Source: Fibrobacter sp.
Lineage (GTDB): Bacteria; Fibrobacterota; Fibrobacteria; Fibrobacterales; Fibrobacteraceae
Assembly: GCA_024398995.1 (NCBI GenBank)
Contig: JAKSIE010000006.1
Span: forward strand, 35,678-99,677
Direction of reading: 5' to 3'
DNA length: 64,000 bases
This document shows, in pieces, positions 61,449 through 64,000 of this stretch (the stretch's first letter is position 1; the number at the start of each line of letters is the position of its first letter). The notes below the pieces were generated by a model. That model was given only the letters and a program-made list of their open reading frames with translations. It made no database searches and was not told the DNA's origin. Both the position numbers and the translations under genes were made by a program.

Positions 61449-61481
61449 AAGCCCGTGGCCTATGCCATGCGGCTTTTTTTC
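61449..61481 (+). terminator. Terminator of the short unit before the surface-protein gene
   Basis: AAGCC and CGTGGC pair with GCCATG and GGCTT around a CTAT loop (one bulge), then seven T and CGTTTTT. It stands 28 bases before the ATG of the next gene, so read-through or attenuation could control that gene. Confidence 0.8.
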
Positions 61482-61508
61482 GTTTTTAAACAATAACAAG
61501 GAGAAACA

Positions 61509-64000
61509 ATGAAACTCTCATTAATCAAAAAAATGGCCTTGCTGCTGGTAGGGTCTCTTGCATTTTCGACAGGAGCATTTGCTTATACTGCAGGACAAAT
61601 TGAAGGAACAACTGGTACTGGTATTGCCAAAGACCCGATTAAGGTCAATACATTTGCGGAATTCAAGGCCGCTATGGAAAACAACGAAATCGAATATGTG
61701 GAACTTGGTGATGTCAATGGCGAAGATGGATACGTGATTCCTTCACCTGGAGAAGCTAGTGTCGATGTCAATGGCGTTAATTATCATCCCCAAGGAATCG
61801 TGGTTCGTACTCCCAAGAAATTGAACCTTGCGGGAAAAGCTTCTTTTACGCAAACAGCAAAGGCTTATGGATTTATTTTGGTTGGTTCGGAGGTTGAAAT
61901 TTACGGAAATGGGTCCATCACATACTTGATTCTTACTGGGGGGGATTATTATGCCAATGCAGTATTTAATGTTGCTCCCAATGGAATTCTTTATGTGAAA
62001 TCAGGAACGATTGAAGCTAAAAATCATCCTACTTTTGGTAGTGGGCTGTATTGCTATGCAATAAGGGCTAATTCAAAAAATACTTTAGTTATTATTGATG
62101 GTGGTGTTTTTAAAGGTGAAAATGCGGTAGGTTCTGTGGAAGTGGGCAACGGAAACGGAGTTATTCGTGGGGGACGGTTTGAGGATAGCCGTATAAACTA
62201 TGGTGGTTATGTCAGTGCTTACGATGGTGTTACTTGCGTTACGGGGGGGACTTTTTCGTCCTTCTGTAGTACGATATATGTTCCCGAAAAATCAATTATA
62301 AAAAATAGCGCAGGAAATGAACTTAGTCGTAGAGAGTGCTTTTCCGAAGAAATTAGCGTAGAGTCTCCTGTTAGACATTTATTGAACCTTAAATCTACGG
62401 ATGGTGGGTCTGCTAGAATAATTGCGCCAGCAGAAACATATGGTGATGGTGAACGCATTTTTTTAAAGGCTGCAGCTGATGATGGTTATGTTTTTACAGG
62501 TTGGAAAAGTAAAGACGTAATCCTATCTGAAGAAAGAGATTTTGTTTTAACGATTTATGATGACATGAACGTTGAGGCGACCTTTGCAAAACCTGAAGAT
62601 ATTGACATTGTTAATGGCGAAATTTACACGGTTCGCTTGAGATGCTCTACACCCGAGGCTCAATCAATAGAAGTTTGCGAGAGTGCGACTAAAGGCGTTT
62701 CCGTAACCAGCACATCGTTGATGGAAATTGTTGAAAACGGAAGCTCGCGAACTGTTGAAAAATTTGGAGAATATGGATTCTATAAGGTAACCACGGTTGT
62801 CTCAATAGACGATGGTTTGGATTTGAAGTTTACGGAAAATCCGAGAATTGTGTACGATAATGAAGTACTTGGCAATGTTCAGTTTAAAGGATCGAAATAT
62901 GTGAATTCTTTCATAAATACACGTTTGAACATGTATAAGGTGACATTCCTTGATACTGATGGAAAAACTGTTCTTTCTGAAAACTGGTTACAAAAAGGAA
63001 CGGTTCCAACAGAAATTCCTTTGACAGTTACTTTGCCTGCTGAAAATGATGAGTATGTGTTCTTAAATGGAGGTTGGACCCCTGAAGTTTCCGCAAATAC
63101 GGAAGATGTGGTCTATGAAGCTCGTGTTGACAGCATTATGAAAGATTTGAACGCTTATATAGCTGTCAAATATAAATATGGCGGCGAAGTGACAGTAGAG
63201 ACTAATTCAAAATGCGTTGACATTGAGAAGCAATTTCTTGGATTAGGGGAAAAAACATTTAGATACAGTACAAATAAGTGGAGTGATGGGACTGAGGGAT
63301 TGTCTTTAACTGAAGGAACTTACGATTTTGCATTTAGGGTAAAAATCATTTTGGATCAATGTAATGATATGTATGCAAGATCTCTTCGCTACTTTGGAAC
63401 CAAGAAAGTTTATTATTTTTTAGATGGAAGTTTTGTTGATGATGGTACTTGGCTTTATGTAGGTGAGAATGCATCCAGCACAACTGGCTCAAATATTTCT
63501 TATAGTTTCACCGTCGTGTCGTCTTATGCCGTCACTTTCTTCGACGATAAGGGTGTGCAGGTGGGTGATGTTGTGACGGTTGCTTCTGGCATGGCTGTGG
63601 GCGCCCCTGCAGAACCTGCAAAGCGCGAAGGCTACACTTTCGCGGGCTGGTTCCAGAAGGATGCAGAAACCGCTTACGACTTCTCCGCTGCAGTGAATGA
63701 AGATTTGGAACTTTATGGAAAGTGGACCATCAACAAGTATGAAATTGCTGTTGCCGCCAACGATTCCAAGATGGGTTCCGTGAAGGGTGCCGGCACCTAT
63801 GAATATGGTACCGAAGTGGAACTGGTTGCTACCGCCGCCGAGGGCTACAAGTTCTCCAACTGGGAAGACGACGTCAAGGCTTCCGCCACCCGCAAGGTCA
63901 AGGTAACCGCCGCCGCATCCTACAAGGCAAACTTCGAGAAGATTCCTGAAAGCAGTTCTTCTAGCGCCAAGGAAGACAAGAGTTCCAGCAGCACGAAGCC
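61509..64000 (+). CDS. Large secreted InlB-repeat surface protein, start only (runs off the window)
   Basis: Open from ATG 61509 (AAGGAG 6-7 bases upstream) to the window end, at least 830 codons. Signal peptide cut after AFA (~24). Residues ~100-280 have Gly/Asn-rich repeats (GGxF, GNGxI) like a beta-helix adhesin; ~295-360 is a divergent InlB-type repeat (DDGYVFTGWKSKD ... MNVEATFAKP); ~675-740 is a classic Listeria-Bacteroides repeat (REGYTFAGWFQKD ... LYGKWT); ~745-805 is another divergent InlB repeat (AAEGYKFSNWEDD). Then a Ser-rich linker (PESSSSSAKEDKSSSS) typical of Fibrobacter secreted proteins begins. Middle part (~61.8-63.5 kb) is much more AT-rich than the ends. Probably an adhesin or cell-surface protein; C-terminal anchor or sorting domain not seen. 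Confidence 0.88.
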   Translation, partial: MKLSLIKKMALLLVGSLAFSTGAFAYTAGQIEGTTGTGIAKDPIKVNTFAEFKAAMENNEIEYVELGDVNGEDGYVIPSPGEASVDVNGVNYHPQGIVVRTPKKLNLAGKASFTQTAKAYGFILVGSEVEIYGNGSITYLILTGGDYYANAVFNVAPNGILYVKSGTIEAKNHPTFGSGLYCYAIRANSKNTLVIIDGGVFKGENAVGSVEVGNGNGVIRGGRFEDSRINYGGYVSAYDGVTCVTGGTFSSFCSTIYVPEKSIIKNSAGNELSRRECFSEEISVESPVRHLLNLKSTDGGSARIIAPAETYGDGERIFLKAAADDGYVFTGWKSKDVILSEERDFVLTIYDDMNVEATFAKPEDIDIVNGEIYTVRLRCSTPEAQSIEVCESATKGVSVTSTSLMEIVENGSSRTVEKFGEYGFYKVTTVVSIDDGLDLKFTENPRIVYDNEVLGNVQFKGSKYVNSFINTRLNMYKVTFLDTDGKTVLSENWLQKGTVPTEIPLTVTLPAENDEYVFLNGGWTPEVSANTEDVVYEARVDSIMKDLNAYIAVKYKYGGEVTVETNSKCVDIEKQFLGLGEKTFRYSTNKWSDGTEGLSLTEGTYDFAFRVKIILDQCNDMYARSLRYFGTKKVYYFLDGSFVDDGTWLYVGENASSTTGSNISYSFTVVSSYAVTFFDDKGVQVGDVVTVASGMAVGAPAEPAKREGYTFAGWFQKDAETAYDFSAAVNEDLELYGKWTINKYEIAVAANDSKMGSVKGAGTYEYGTEVELVATAAEGYKFSNWEDDVKASATRKVKVTAAASYKANFEKIPESSSSSAKEDKSSSSTK

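Noticed and set aside
61509..64000. Diversity-generating retroelement target in the surface protein
   Set aside because: No reverse transcriptase or template repeat is seen in the window, and the variable-composition part is too long and lacks an A-rich C-type lectin end.

Overview
The window looks like a chromosomal segment of a Fibrobacter species (phylum Fibrobacterota), probably a gut or rumen cellulose degrader. The grounds are a ~919-residue lipoprotein matching what I recall of a Fibrobacter-specific paralogous family (TIGR02171), a giant SprA-type type IX secretion (T9SS) barrel outside Bacteroidota-style context, a secreted CE1-type esterase, Ser-rich linkers and many lipoproteins. 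This is recognition by eye; no database search was run. Housekeeping genes are rich in GAA, AAG, GGT and C-ending codons, and promoters look like TTGACA-17-TATCTT or TATATT.

Layout. 1-10 kb: the 5' part of glmS (minus), an FKBP lipoprotein, an M23 peptidase lipoprotein, then a minus-strand unit of a leucine-rich-repeat protein and two S41 protease lipoproteins, then a lone AIPR-family gene and a biotin-dependent carboxyltransferase. 11-24 kb: a small beta-barrel protein, the 6.9 kb sprA gene, batD-batE, an isolated short transcription unit with a 20-codon ORF, mqnC (futalosine route to menaquinone) and a secreted esterase. 24-32 kb: a plus-strand run of a two-domain ABC ATPase, Mrp/ApbC, DUF971, a primary-type sigma factor and two TPR proteins, the second a lipoprotein that might be SprE/PorW-like. 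32-44 kb: prmC-prfA, a TAXI binding protein paired with the GltS symporter, trmO, a membrane diguanylate cyclase, an MFS-Nudix-epimerase operon, an unknown secreted or anchored protein, an RNA methyltransferase and tRNA-Gly. 44-56 kb: infC-rpmI-rplT, the TIGR02171-like lipoprotein, a second diguanylate cyclase, an M16 peptidase, a NERD-domain protein opposite an unknown AT-rich gene, and a DEAD-box helicase. 56-64 kb: a complete rbsDACBK ribose operon, a tRNA-Ser with a decayed tandem copy and a repeated 3' end, a second short transcription unit, and the start of a large secreted InlB-repeat protein that runs off the window.

Themes. Cell-surface biology dominates: T9SS, lipoprotein proteases, BatD/E and the terminal adhesin-like protein. 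Three kinds of small repeats occur, two of them inserted in frame into genes (the ABC ATPase and the Nudix hydrolase). No CRISPR array, transposase, rRNA or prophage was seen. The observations most worth pursuing are the two short transcription units, the TAXI-GltS pair, the SGNH-like tail of the TIGR02171-like protein, the composition break in the terminal surface protein, and the tRNA-Ser locus as a possible integration site.
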